Source: Bradymonas sediminis (GTDB taxonomy: Bacteria > Myxococcota_A > Bradymonadia > Bradymonadales > Bradymonadaceae). Taken from it: DNA of 64,000 bases. The stretch is taken from the NCBI RefSeq assembly GCF_003258315.1, contig NZ_CP030032.1, positions 1,874,001-1,938,000 on the forward strand. The letters are read 5' to 3'. The notes below the pieces were generated by a model that saw only the letters and a program-made list of their open reading frames with translations, had not been told where the DNA came from and did no database searches. Below are positions 42,701-49,840 of this stretch, piece after piece; position 1 is the first letter of the stretch, and each line of letters opens with the position of its first letter. The position numbers and the translations under genes are program-made.

Positions 42701-43490
42701 CAAGGTCCGGGACCAGTGATGCAGTGTTCTCGACGCGAATCGGGCCCCCGGAGACGGCCCGATTATTCGCGGCGTCGAGGTCGGAGAATTGCCCCTCTGG
42801 GTTCGCCCAGACCACGACATGGTAGTTGCCGGTGAGCGCGTCCTGGGGAATCTGGACCTTGAACCCGGGCGCCACGCTTGCGCCGGCGTCGATCACGGGG
42901 GCTTCGCTATTCTCGGCGCTGACGGTGGTCTGGCCCAGATGAATCAAATCATCGGTGTCAGCCGCATTCACATTTGCGCTCGCCGAAAGATAGGCGTCTA
43001 CCTTAAAGGGCGACTCGACCGCGCCGGCCAAGACGTTTTTGGCGATAAATGAGATGCTCAGCTCACCGCCCACCTGCACATTGGCGGGCGCGCCGCGCAC
43101 GTCGCTCAGGGCCAGGTCAATGGGCTCGAGGACCTTGAGTTGGGTCGAGTCGGAGGCGACCTCGCGCTCGGCGGTCATCGCCAATACCTCGACGGTATAG
43201 ATCCCCGAAGACGCGTAGGTGTGGCTCACGCTCGCCGTTGACGCGCTGCCCGAGGCGCTCGCCCCATCGCCAAACCGCACGACCCACGACAGTTCGTCGG
43301 CCGAGGTGCCGTCGCCAGGCAAGACCTCGAAGTTGATGTCGGTGCTCACGCCCGGGTACGAAGTCTCGGGCTGAATCGATACGATCTTTATGCTGGCCGA
43401 CTTCGACGCGCCGTCGTCTTCGCCGCAGCCGACAAAGAGCAGAGCCAACATCAGCAAACACGCCAGTCTATATACCCGTAAAATCGCCAT
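39723..43490 (-). CDS. 1255-residue lipoprotein with CARDB and PPC-type domains
   Basis: The ATG at 43490 gives MAILRVYRLACLLMLALLFVGC, a lipoprotein signal; upstream in-frame starts lack it. Next is a PKD-like domain (about 25-110: WVVRFGDGASASGSAS, SHTYASSGIYTVEV), then about six CARDB-like Ig modules (DLALSDV, DLGVRDI, DIAVSDF and others) and three PPC-type domains with aspartate-rich ends (e.g. DYQEVATFLVPSGGDYIVSV, DYYKICVQNGKKMSVRVEF). Such repeats are found in secreted adhesins and peptidases of Myxococcota-type bacteria. No catalytic domain is visible, so it is probably a surface scaffold protein. Confidence 0.85.
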   Translation of the reverse strand: MAILRVYRLACLLMLALLFVGCGEDDGASKSASIKIVSIQPETSYPGVSTDINFEVLPGDGTSADELSWVVRFGDGASASGSASTASVSHTYASSGIYTVEVLAMTAEREVASDSTQLKVLEPIDLALSDVRGAPANVQVGGELSISFIAKNVLAGAVESPFKVDAYLSASANVNAADTDDLIHLGQTTVSAENSEAPVIDAGASVAPGFKVQIPQDALTGNYHVVVWANPEGQFSDLDAANNRAVSGGPIRVENTASLVPDLGVRDIAMTPSRAFPTLSQLSRTFTVTNAGNIDAFDVVAKVWLSVGNTTLEPGEDQLIEESGTFSVAAASEKLFNLKTLVLDDAIVPPSGEEIEVYLLVEVAIQGDSPEVNLANNIGASQTPTLVSDERSEGIDIAVSDFAVTPDSTYLDGTLNVSMRVKNEGTLAAGSFFCGIYTSEQAAVNTNADPRLTNINISNLAAGAEELIDRDIIVPGLLDPGNYYFYVVCDPQGALSDAYRSNNQAIFDTPIRITDEADVDLYADTLTVPQSAASGDTVGLVATICAGGSNATGHTRGKLWRSTSGTPDYSPDALLEFDIPSINPGECEDIVIETEAECVDFSPHYFYAIEVDSDNTLPESNESNNRASGAGRLNVSGEYCACVPDGRGNDDSVNAHPLSPGVSSQALCQPERCDFYGVNLTPGDSLFVKTTFDAARGKLQTRLFDTNGLNELDANANDDYQEVATFLVPSGGDYIVSVCGATSTTQNLYDLDVEVISPAAGYDVLPRDLRVPTRDTFSIGSQLGISFRVYNLGEDATPADFNAKLVISPNPIIGDGDDIALSPATLTIPQVAAGSSQNIEAEVTIPTSIDNGTYYLGVDLDLADSNPGNNQVASKQITIETQCYDPLEPNNSFGEATTVTPGSYSNLVSCTAAPDYYKICVQNGKKMSVRVEFDESQGDIDLSLFDQTFREIDNSATINTDFEQVSVDYVNGSQCYFAKVALLTTEQVLQTNYTMTVAVQDVDPSLQCDAVFESNDSLDSASSLLAALNHSTTLDRCPQGDTDYYYVDLQREQKVSLRGILDPGAQAGTLRIQLYHPNGSAGRNHETAPGSPVAEIADFEAPAAGTYYLQVTIDGTQRRATYRLEADGLGALGGVDLAASNSMIGPGSYGPGDEVRLGFTLANLGNQTADAPSYKVYLGQNSAHDSGADIELTSVSLTQDFGAGVSRAVTTRFDLPVGGLWDGTGYLHIVVSTIAQTDMNPANNQTFIPITLSTN

Positions 43491-43708
43491 AAATGGTCTC
43501 GGTTCTCGGTCCGTCCGAATTCGCCCTGAACGGTGATTGCGCTGCTTCGGGATAGCTGAGATAAATCGCCGACATGACACGCACCATTAAATGCGTGGAA
43601 ATACCGGGCAATTGTTGAGTTGGGATAGTTACGAATGCGACTCACGAATGCAAGCCGGGCCGCTGAAATCCCGGTGGCGCGACCGATGGAGGCGGCGTCG
43701 ATGAACGC

Positions 43709-43736
43709 TTGACGCCTTCGCGCGTGCTGGGATAGT
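43709..43736 (+). promoter_or_regulatory. Candidate sigma70 promoter for the Pro/Ala-rich membrane gene
   Basis: TTGACG (43709-43714) and GATAGT (43731-43736) lie 16 bases apart, matching consensus at 5/6 and 4/6. The start codon is about 100 bases downstream, with the two dyads between. Confidence 0.4.
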
Positions 43737-43770
43737 TTGTAGTGGACATTCTTGGTAGAAACAACCACGA

Positions 43771-43787
43771 TTCGTGAGCTTCACGAA
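43771..43787. promoter_or_regulatory. 17-base perfect dyad, possible operator
   Basis: TTCGTGA and TCACGAA flank a three-base centre. It lies 35 bases downstream of the candidate -10 box, and 51 bases before the start codon, a good place for a repressor. Confidence 0.4.
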
Positions 43788-43797
43788 CGTCTCAATG

Positions 43798-43811
43798 CAC
43801 CAATTTTGGTG
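43798..43811. promoter_or_regulatory. 14-base perfect dyad
   Basis: CACCAA and TTGGTG surround two T. It ends 15 bases before the AGGAGG box, so it could bind a regulator or form a leader hairpin. Confidence 0.35.
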
Positions 43812-43837
43812 TGACCAAATGGCTTCAGGAGGATTTG

Positions 43838-45043
43838 TTGTCACAGGGTACAAATAAGCCGGATCTCTCTGATTTAAAGGCACGTTTGGGTTTGAAAAAG
43901 CCGAGCGCTGCGAAACCAACACAAGGATCGCAAGATTCGGCACAGGCTGTCGTTGATCGCGCCGCGCCTGCCGGTGCGCCGCGCGCGGCAGCACCTCCGG
44001 GAGGCGCTCCTGCGGGGCCGCCGACCAGTGGGCCTGCTTTCGGTGGACCGGCTGGTCCGCCCACCGGCGCGGCTCCCACGCGACCGCCAGCCGCAGCCGC
44101 CCCCGCGGCGAGCCGGCCACCGGCCGCGGCGGCGCCGGCTCCCCGGCCTGCGCCCCAGAAGAGCGCGCCGGCCGCCGAACCGGCGAAGCCGCGCGTGCCT
44201 CAGGCGAATATTCAGCTCGACGACGAGGACCTCAAAGCCGCCGGTAACGCGACGTTTTCGCCGATGGTGATGGGTCTTTTGGGCGCCGTTCTTTTGGTCG
44301 GCGTTGGCTTCGGTTGGGCCGCGTCGACCTCCCTTGCCAATAGCGAAATCTACAATACGCAGACCGCCGACGGCGCGCGTATTCATGGAGCGCTGGAGCC
44401 CAAGGTCGCCGAGTTCCAGAAGGCCAAGGGCATGGTCGCGAAATTGTCGGCCACCGAGCCGGACTTCGAGAGCGCGAAGGCGCTCGCGGCGCTGGACTTC
44501 ACCGCCGATGGCAACCTGATGGGCGGCGGTCGCCTGCTCTTAGGCTCCAAGCTTATCTCCGATTTGACCGGTTATAGCGTCGACGCGGCCATGCTCACCG
44601 AGCTGCTCGCCGACCACGATAATATGACCAATAACGTCGACAAGCAGGAGCTTGAGGCGATTAGTCAGAATAACGAATTGCTCGATAAGGACCGCTTCGC
44701 GGTGCTCTTCGACTTCAATTATCTGGCCAAGAACAACACCAGCGACACCTACTCCCCGCGCCCCGGCCGCCTCGTCAACGTCTTGTCGATGGAGAAGGAC
44801 GAAGAGGGCAAGGTTGAGGTCAGCTATCTCAACAGCAGCAAGACCTCGAAGACGCTCCTGCAGGGACTCGTCCCGCTGGAGAAGGGTGAACTGCTCAAGA
44901 GCGACGGCCCGAACGCGCTGCAGCGTTATCAGAAACGCGTTGACCGCATTAAGAAGATGTCCGACCGCCTCGATAATCGCGTGAATCCTCTGATGTCGAG
45001 CTTGAAGACATTGGGCGAGCGCGACAAAGCCGGACTCTTTTGA
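43838..45043 (+). CDS. Pro/Ala-rich single-pass membrane protein of unknown function
   Basis: The start is taken as the TTG at 43838, five bases after a perfect AGGAGG; the in-frame GTG at 43811 lacks one. The 401-residue product begins LSQGTNKPDLSDLKARLGL, then has a disordered region rich in P, A and G (about 30-125), a TM helix (about 145-165: MGLLGAVLLVGVGFGWAAS) and a 235-residue periplasmic helical domain (NTQTADGARIHGALEPKVAEF, ITAISQNNELLDKDRFAVLF-like). The family is known from Myxococcota-type genomes but has no function. It is followed by a terminator. Confidence 0.75.
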   Translation: MSQGTNKPDLSDLKARLGLKKPSAAKPTQGSQDSAQAVVDRAAPAGAPRAAAPPGGAPAGPPTSGPAFGGPAGPPTGAAPTRPPAAAAPAASRPPAAAAPAPRPAPQKSAPAAEPAKPRVPQANIQLDDEDLKAAGNATFSPMVMGLLGAVLLVGVGFGWAASTSLANSEIYNTQTADGARIHGALEPKVAEFQKAKGMVAKLSATEPDFESAKALAALDFTADGNLMGGGRLLLGSKLISDLTGYSVDAAMLTELLADHDNMTNNVDKQELEAISQNNELLDKDRFAVLFDFNYLAKNNTSDTYSPRPGRLVNVLSMEKDEEGKVEVSYLNSSKTSKTLLQGLVPLEKGELLKSDGPNALQRYQKRVDRIKKMSDRLDNRVNPLMSSLKTLGERDKAGLF

Positions 45044-45088
45044 TTTGGCTTTCGGATGAATGAGCGCGCATGACGCGCAAAGTATAAG

Positions 45089-45120
45089 GAACCCACGCCG
45101 CTTTTGCGGCGTGGGTTTTT
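45089..45120 (+). terminator. Rho-independent terminator after the Pro/Ala-rich gene
   Basis: AACCCACGCCGC pairs with GCGGCGTGGGTT around a TTTT-containing loop and is followed by T5. It ends about 125 bases before the next start. Confidence 0.9.
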
Positions 45121-45245
45121 GCGTTCTCGGGCGCTTTATTTGCGGGCAATGGTTGAATCGTGGGCGCCCGGATCTACATTTTGCGCATCATAATTTTTGA
45201 GGGCATCTGCCCGGGTGAAGTGCAATCTTCGAAGCGGGATTGAGA

Positions 45246-47183
45246 ATGAAGCACACGATCGTGGATATTTTCAACCGGCGGGTCAACGCTTTCGGCCCAC
45301 GGCCGGCGCTCGCCTGTCGCCAGGGCGAAGGGTGGGCTGAGGTGTCGTGGAGGGAGTGGTGGGAGCGGGCCGAGTGCGTCGCCGCGGGACTTATGGCCCG
45401 AGGGCTCGAGCGCGGTGAGCGGGTTTGCATCCTCGCGGACACCCGGGTCGAGTGGGCCTGGTTGGAGCTGGGGATCATGATGGCGGGCGGCGTCTCGGTG
45501 CCGATCTATCCGACGAGCACCGCTGATGCATGCGCGCAGGTTCTTAAGGAAGTTGGCGCGCGATTCGTGGTCGTGGGGGACGCAACGCAACTCATGAAGC
45601 TCGTCGAGATTCCCCGGGAGTTGGGCGCGGTCGACGACATCGTCTGTATCGAAGCGGGCGAATTCGCTGACTTGAATGACGCGCTGCCCGAGCGCCTGAC
45701 TTGTGGTGATTTCGAGGCCCTTTTGGCCCAGGGGCGACGGTATCTGAGCGCACACCCGGGCCGCGTGGCGGTGAGGCGGCGCCAGGTCGCGCCGGGCGAC
45801 CCGGCGATGGTGATCTATACCAGCGGGAGTCTGGGCGAGGCGCGCGGCGTTGTGCATCGCCACGAGGGTTTGGTCGCCGAGATTCAGGCCTGGTCGGCGC
45901 TGAAGTTGTTGGGGAGCGCAGACCGGCAATTGCTCTTTTTGCCCATGGCTCAACTCTTCAGCCAGATTCTATTCTTTGGCGCCCTTGATGCCGGCGCCCA
46001 GACCTTCTTTGGCCACGGACTCGCCCATATCATTTCGGATATGCGCGCGTGTAAGCCGACGTTTATCGGCGGCGTGCCGCGCATCTTCGAGGCGATTTAT
46101 GCGCGGGTGGTAAACCCGGAGCAGCGCTCGATCGGCGTGCGTCCGGGTCGCTTTCGAATGAAGGGCGGTGGTGGCCTGGAGTTCGACGGACCGCTCTTTG
46201 AGTGGGTGCTAAAGCGCGGCGTTCAATTGAGCCGCATTCGCCAGCAGTCGCGCCCGTTTACCCGGCTCCAGAAGATCGAAGCGTGGACCTATAAGCGGCT
46301 CTTTCTTGAGCAGGTGAAGTCGCTGTTTGGCGGCGAGATTCGCTTTGCTTTTTGTATCGGCGCGCCACTTCGCGTCGAGGTCGCCGAGTTCTTTCATGCT
46401 GCAGGAGTGCATATTCTGGAGGGCTACGGGTTATGCGAGGCGGCGGGTATCTCGGCGGTTAACCTACCCCAGGAGTATCGATTTGGCAGCGTCGGAAAGC
46501 CGCTGCCCGATGTGGAGATCACCATCGCCGAAGACGGCGAGGTGCTCGTGCGCGGGGCGATGTTGACGCGCGGCGATGATGTCTCAAGTGGAAGGCAAAC
46601 ACAGGAACCGCCTGCACACGAGACAGGCGCTCGCGTGGCCAAACGCTGGCTCTATACCGGTGATCTGGGCGAGTTTGACGGCGATGGCTTCCTCTATATC
46701 CGCGGACGAAAGAAGCATCTTATCCGGACAACCCCGTCGGGCTCGGCGGAGCCGGGCGACCGTGAGCGGTCCCAGGCGCGCGTCGTATTTCCGGAGATGA
46801 TCGAAGAGCGCCTGGTTCAGACGCGTCTGATCTCACACGCGGTGGTCTACGGCGGCGACCTGGAGGAGCAGACGCCCCTTCGCGCGTTGGTCACCCTTCA
46901 CGAGGGGGCCAAAACATGGGCGATTCAAAAGGGGATTCCCTTCGACGATCACTCCCACCTCGCCACATCGCCCGAGATTCAGAAGGAGGTTGATCGCATC
47001 GTCTGCGAGGTGAACGAGACTCTGCCCGAATACGCGCGTATCGCGAGCTTCAAGATATTGGCCCGCCCGTTTAGCCTGGCCGCGCGGGAGCTAACGGTCA
47101 GCGGAAAATTGCGTCGCGATATTGTGCTTGCGCAACATTGCGAGTGGCGTCGCCCCGAGAGCACTCAGCAGGCAACACGCTGA
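45246..47183 (+). CDS. Long-chain acyl-CoA synthetase-like enzyme of the AMP-forming superfamily
   Basis: The 645-residue protein resembles FadD15-type acyl-CoA synthetases: KHTIVDIFNRRV, GLERGERVCILADTR, PIYPTSTADACAQ, GYGLCEAAGISAVNLP, LYTGDLGEFDGDGFLYIRGR and the A10 lysine SGKLRRD. The P-loop reads YTSGSLGEARGVVH where the family has YTSGTTGxPKG, so the lysine is arginine. An insertion (SSGRQTQEPPAHETGARVA) lies just before the TGD motif. The ATG (45246) is used; a TTG lies two codons before. It may be active with altered kinetics. Substrate chain length cannot be read. Confidence 0.85.
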   Translation: MKHTIVDIFNRRVNAFGPRPALACRQGEGWAEVSWREWWERAECVAAGLMARGLERGERVCILADTRVEWAWLELGIMMAGGVSVPIYPTSTADACAQVLKEVGARFVVVGDATQLMKLVEIPRELGAVDDIVCIEAGEFADLNDALPERLTCGDFEALLAQGRRYLSAHPGRVAVRRRQVAPGDPAMVIYTSGSLGEARGVVHRHEGLVAEIQAWSALKLLGSADRQLLFLPMAQLFSQILFFGALDAGAQTFFGHGLAHIISDMRACKPTFIGGVPRIFEAIYARVVNPEQRSIGVRPGRFRMKGGGGLEFDGPLFEWVLKRGVQLSRIRQQSRPFTRLQKIEAWTYKRLFLEQVKSLFGGEIRFAFCIGAPLRVEVAEFFHAAGVHILEGYGLCEAAGISAVNLPQEYRFGSVGKPLPDVEITIAEDGEVLVRGAMLTRGDDVSSGRQTQEPPAHETGARVAKRWLYTGDLGEFDGDGFLYIRGRKKHLIRTTPSGSAEPGDRERSQARVVFPEMIEERLVQTRLISHAVVYGGDLEEQTPLRALVTLHEGAKTWAIQKGIPFDDHSHLATSPEIQKEVDRIVCEVNETLPEYARIASFKILARPFSLAARELTVSGKLRRDIVLAQHCEWRRPESTQQATR

Positions 47184-47435
47184 GGGATTCCCGCGATGCG
47201 CGGCCTCGTGGCGTTGCAAGCCCTCGGGCGCAGGAGGCTTGCGTTTCACGCTTATTTGGCGCAGAGACCCTAATTGCAAGGTTGCATCAATTGCGCTTAT
47301 TATCCCGGCGTTCGCAGATGCCTTCGGTTTTCTGTCGGAGCCACATGCGCGTTTTCCCGACGCAATACCCCATCGAATCCGCGCGCTCGTTCTTTTTCTA
47401 CCTCGCCGATTCTCGCGAAAAACCAACACGTTATT

Positions 47436-48029
47436 ATGAAAGTTAAAAAAGCTGAATTCATCAAGAGCGCGACCAAAGCCTCTCAGTTTCCGCCCGCTGA
47501 CCGTCCCGAAGTTGCCTTCGCGGGGCGCAGTAATGTTGGCAAGTCCAGCCTTATTAACACTCTGGTCAATCGCAAAGACCTGGTGAAGGTGAGTGGACGC
47601 CCGGGGCGCACTCAATTGCTCAACTTCTTTAACGTCAACGACGTGCTGAACTTTGTTGACCTGCCGGGTTACGGCTTCGCGAAGGTTCCGCTCGAAGTCA
47701 AACGCCAGTGGCAGCCGATGATCGAGGGGTATTTGGCGAATCGGCCGAACCTGATCGCGATGGTGTGCATCATGGATTTTCGCCGAGGTGTGCAGGACGA
47801 CGACCTGGCGCTGATCCACGCCGCGCCGCATTTTAAGGTGCAGCCCATCCTCGTTTTCACCAAGGCCGACAAGCTCAAGAAGCAGGAGACGGTGCGAAAG
47901 CGCGCCGAGCTCGCCAAGCAATTTGGCGTCAAAGCCGAAGAAATCTTGCTCTTCTCGAGCCTGAAGAAGACCGGCATCCCGGAGCTGTGGCAGCGCATCG
48001 AAGAGTTGACGGGATTGACCGAGCAATGA
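47436..48029 (+). CDS. engB: Ribosome biogenesis GTP-binding protein EngB/YsxC
   Basis: The 197-residue GTPase acts in large ribosomal subunit assembly. The G1 motif is GRSNVGKS (30-37), G2 region GRPGRTQLLNFF, G3 DLPGYGFA (75-82), G4 TKAD and G5 FSSLKKTG. The ATG at 47436 is the family N-terminus (MKVKKAEFIKSA); an in-frame ATG at 47274 adds 54 unrelated residues. The stop overlaps the rimI start (ATGA at 48026), showing coupling. Confidence 0.95.
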   Translation: MKVKKAEFIKSATKASQFPPADRPEVAFAGRSNVGKSSLINTLVNRKDLVKVSGRPGRTQLLNFFNVNDVLNFVDLPGYGFAKVPLEVKRQWQPMIEGYLANRPNLIAMVCIMDFRRGVQDDDLALIHAAPHFKVQPILVFTKADKLKKQETVRKRAELAKQFGVKAEEILLFSSLKKTGIPELWQRIEELTGLTEQ

Positions 48030-48550
48030 GCTGGCAGATCGGACCGAAACTTGGGATTCGTGCGCAGGCCGACGCCCCGGCGTTCGTGCGCGCGCGCAAA
48101 GCCACGACCTCGGATATCGACGCCATCTTGCAGATCGAAGAGGCCGCGCATCCGACCGCCTGGCCGCGAAAAATTTTCGAGGGTGAACTCGAGCTCGATT
48201 GCTCATCGGTCTGGGTCTTTGAGCGCGCGACGCCCGCTGGAGACGAGCAGGGGGCGCGCGAGATTGTCGGCTTTTTGGTCTATTGGCTGATCCACGACGA
48301 GGTTCATATCCTCAACGTCGCGGTAGCTCCTCGCGCGCGTCGCCAGGGCATCGCCTCGGCGGTAATCGGCGAGTTAATCCGGGTTTCGCACCAGAATCTG
48401 GCCAGTTTCGTGACCCTTGAGGTGCGAATCAATAACCAGGCGGCTATTTCGCTTTACGAATCACTAGGTTTTGTGATTATAGGCCAGCGTCCGGGCTATT
48501 ACGCCGACACCGGCGAAGATGCGCTTATAATGAGTCATCTGCTGGGTTGA
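48026..48550 (+). CDS. rimI: RimI-like ribosomal protein S18 alanine N-acetyltransferase
   Basis: The 174-residue GNAT-fold enzyme has the acetyl-CoA motif VAPRARRQGIASAVIGEL, LEVRINNQAAISLYESLGF, and GYYADTGEDALIMSH at the end, typical of RimI. It may acetylate the N-terminal alanine of ribosomal protein S18. The first 30 residues (WQIGPKLGIRAQAD) lack similarity and are longer than E. coli RimI. The start codon overlaps the engB stop. Other GNAT substrates remain possible. Confidence 0.85.
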   Translation: MSWQIGPKLGIRAQADAPAFVRARKATTSDIDAILQIEEAAHPTAWPRKIFEGELELDCSSVWVFERATPAGDEQGAREIVGFLVYWLIHDEVHILNVAVAPRARRQGIASAVIGELIRVSHQNLASFVTLEVRINNQAAISLYESLGFVIIGQRPGYYADTGEDALIMSHLLG

Positions 48551-48668
48551 GTGTTTAAATCGTATAAAAAATTTGTGTTTATCGATCAGACTGCGTAGTA
48601 GTCACAACGAATTTTGAATTCATCTCTTCGCGATTTCAACGAATTCTTTTCATCGAAGCGAGCGACTT

Positions 48669-49643
48669 ATGAAGATTTTTTCGGGAAGCAGTCACCCAGT
48701 ATTCGCCAACGCGATATGCGACTATCTCGGCCTCGAGCTCGCTAAGAGCCACACGGTGACGTTCAGCAACGAGAACTTGCTGGTCCAAATCGACGAGAAT
48801 GTGCGCGGCGGGGATGTCTTCGTCGTGCAGACCTCGTGTCCGCCGGTGCATACGCACCTGGTCGAGACGCTGATCATGATCGACGCCTTGCGTTCGGCGT
48901 CGGCCAGTCGAATCACGGCCGTGATTCCCTACTTCCCCTATATCCGAAGCGACAAAAAAGACCGCCCGCGCATCAGTATTGCGGCGCGGCTGATGGCGGA
49001 TCTGTTTGAGACCGCCGGCGCCGACCGCGTGCTGACGATGGACCTGCACACCGCGCAATCCCAGGGCTTCTTCCGCATGCCGTGTGACCAATTGCAGGGC
49101 GCCGGGCCGCTGTCGGAGCGGCTGCGCGAGGAGCGCGAGGACAACTGGGTCCTGGTCGCCGCCGACGCCGGTGAGGCGAAGGACGTGGGGCGTTTTGCCA
49201 ACCTGCTCGACCTGCCGATGGCCATTATCGACAAGCGCCGCGATGGCGATGACGATCGGGCTCGCGCGGTCAACCTGATCGGCGACGTGAAGGGACGCGT
49301 GGCGGTTGTCATCGACGACGAAATCGCCAGCGGCGGCACGCTCATCGAAGCGGCGACTTTCCTGAAGCAGCACGGCGCAACCAAAGTGATGGCGGCGGCG
49401 ACCCACCCGGTATTTAGCTCCAACGCGGTTCAGCGCATCAACAACGCGCCCATCGACAAGGTCCTGGTCACCGATACGATTCCGCTGCCGACCGACGTCA
49501 CCAGCGATAAGATCGAAGTGGTCTCGGTCGCGCCGATGTTCGCCGAGGCGATCGCGCGCATCCGCACCGGCACCTCCATCAGCGGTATCTTTGAGCCGGA
49601 TATCGTGCGTGAGATTCTTAAAAAGGGTCATATCGCAGATTGA
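48669..49643 (+). CDS. Ribose-phosphate pyrophosphokinase-like protein, divergent
   Basis: The 324-residue protein is a PRPP synthetase homologue with two phosphoribosyltransferase-like domains: PYFPYIRSDKKDRPRIS (equivalent of YxRQDRKxxPREP), TMDLHTAQSQGFF, and VIDDEIASGGTLIEAA, matching the PRPP loop (VDDxIDTGGT in standard enzymes). The flexible-loop and KFxNGE signatures are altered (FSNENLLVQID). It may be a PRPP synthase of a distinct class or a paralogue; no other prs gene is in the window. It is monocistronic with a terminator after it. Confidence 0.8.
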   Translation: MKIFSGSSHPVFANAICDYLGLELAKSHTVTFSNENLLVQIDENVRGGDVFVVQTSCPPVHTHLVETLIMIDALRSASASRITAVIPYFPYIRSDKKDRPRISIAARLMADLFETAGADRVLTMDLHTAQSQGFFRMPCDQLQGAGPLSERLREEREDNWVLVAADAGEAKDVGRFANLLDLPMAIIDKRRDGDDDRARAVNLIGDVKGRVAVVIDDEIASGGTLIEAATFLKQHGATKVMAAATHPVFSSNAVQRINNAPIDKVLVTDTIPLPTDVTSDKIEVVSVAPMFAEAIARIRTGTSISGIFEPDIVREILKKGHIAD

Positions 49644-49693
49644 GCAGCGCGCGAGCGCTGAGATAAAGACGCCAGGGCGAAAGCCCCGGATGG

Positions 49694-49734
49694 AAGCCGC
49701 GATTGGATCTTTTTTAGATCCGATCGCGGCTTTT
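49694..49734 (+). terminator. Rho-independent terminator after the PRPP-synthetase-like gene
   Basis: AAGCCGCGAT with GGATCT pairs with AGATCC and ATCGCGGCTT around a T5 loop, followed by TTTTG. It lies about 50 bases after the stop. Confidence 0.85.
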
Positions 49735-49808
49735 GTCGTTTCTATTTTCGAGGAGTTGATTGACGCGATCGCTTCTTTGTTGTCAAACTTACGCGCAGGC
49801 CCTCACAG

Positions 49809-49814
49809 TATAAT
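49809..49814 (+). promoter_or_regulatory. Perfect -10 box upstream of the 1498-residue membrane gene
   Basis: TATAAT lies 27 bases before the ATG. No matching -35 hexamer is well placed (TTGTCA at 49780-49785 is 23 bases away), so the promoter call is tentative. Confidence 0.35.
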
Positions 49815-49840
49815 ATTTTAACAATTTTGAGCGAGTCGTG

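Larger units (their letters stand above)
43491..43837. other. 347-base divergent intergenic region
   Basis: This region separates the CARDB lipoprotein from the Pro/Ala-rich membrane gene. It holds no convincing gene. A candidate promoter (43709-43736) and two perfect dyads (43771-43787 and 43798-43811) lie in its last third, followed by an AGGAGG box (43827-43832). A repeat of ACGAATGC occurs near 43630-43655. No further signal was seen. Confidence 0.7.

Noticed and set aside
43451-43768. A 105-residue minus-strand frame in the divergent region
   Set aside because: No ribosome binding site, no recognisable domain, and overlap with the candidate promoter and the 5' end of the lipoprotein gene.
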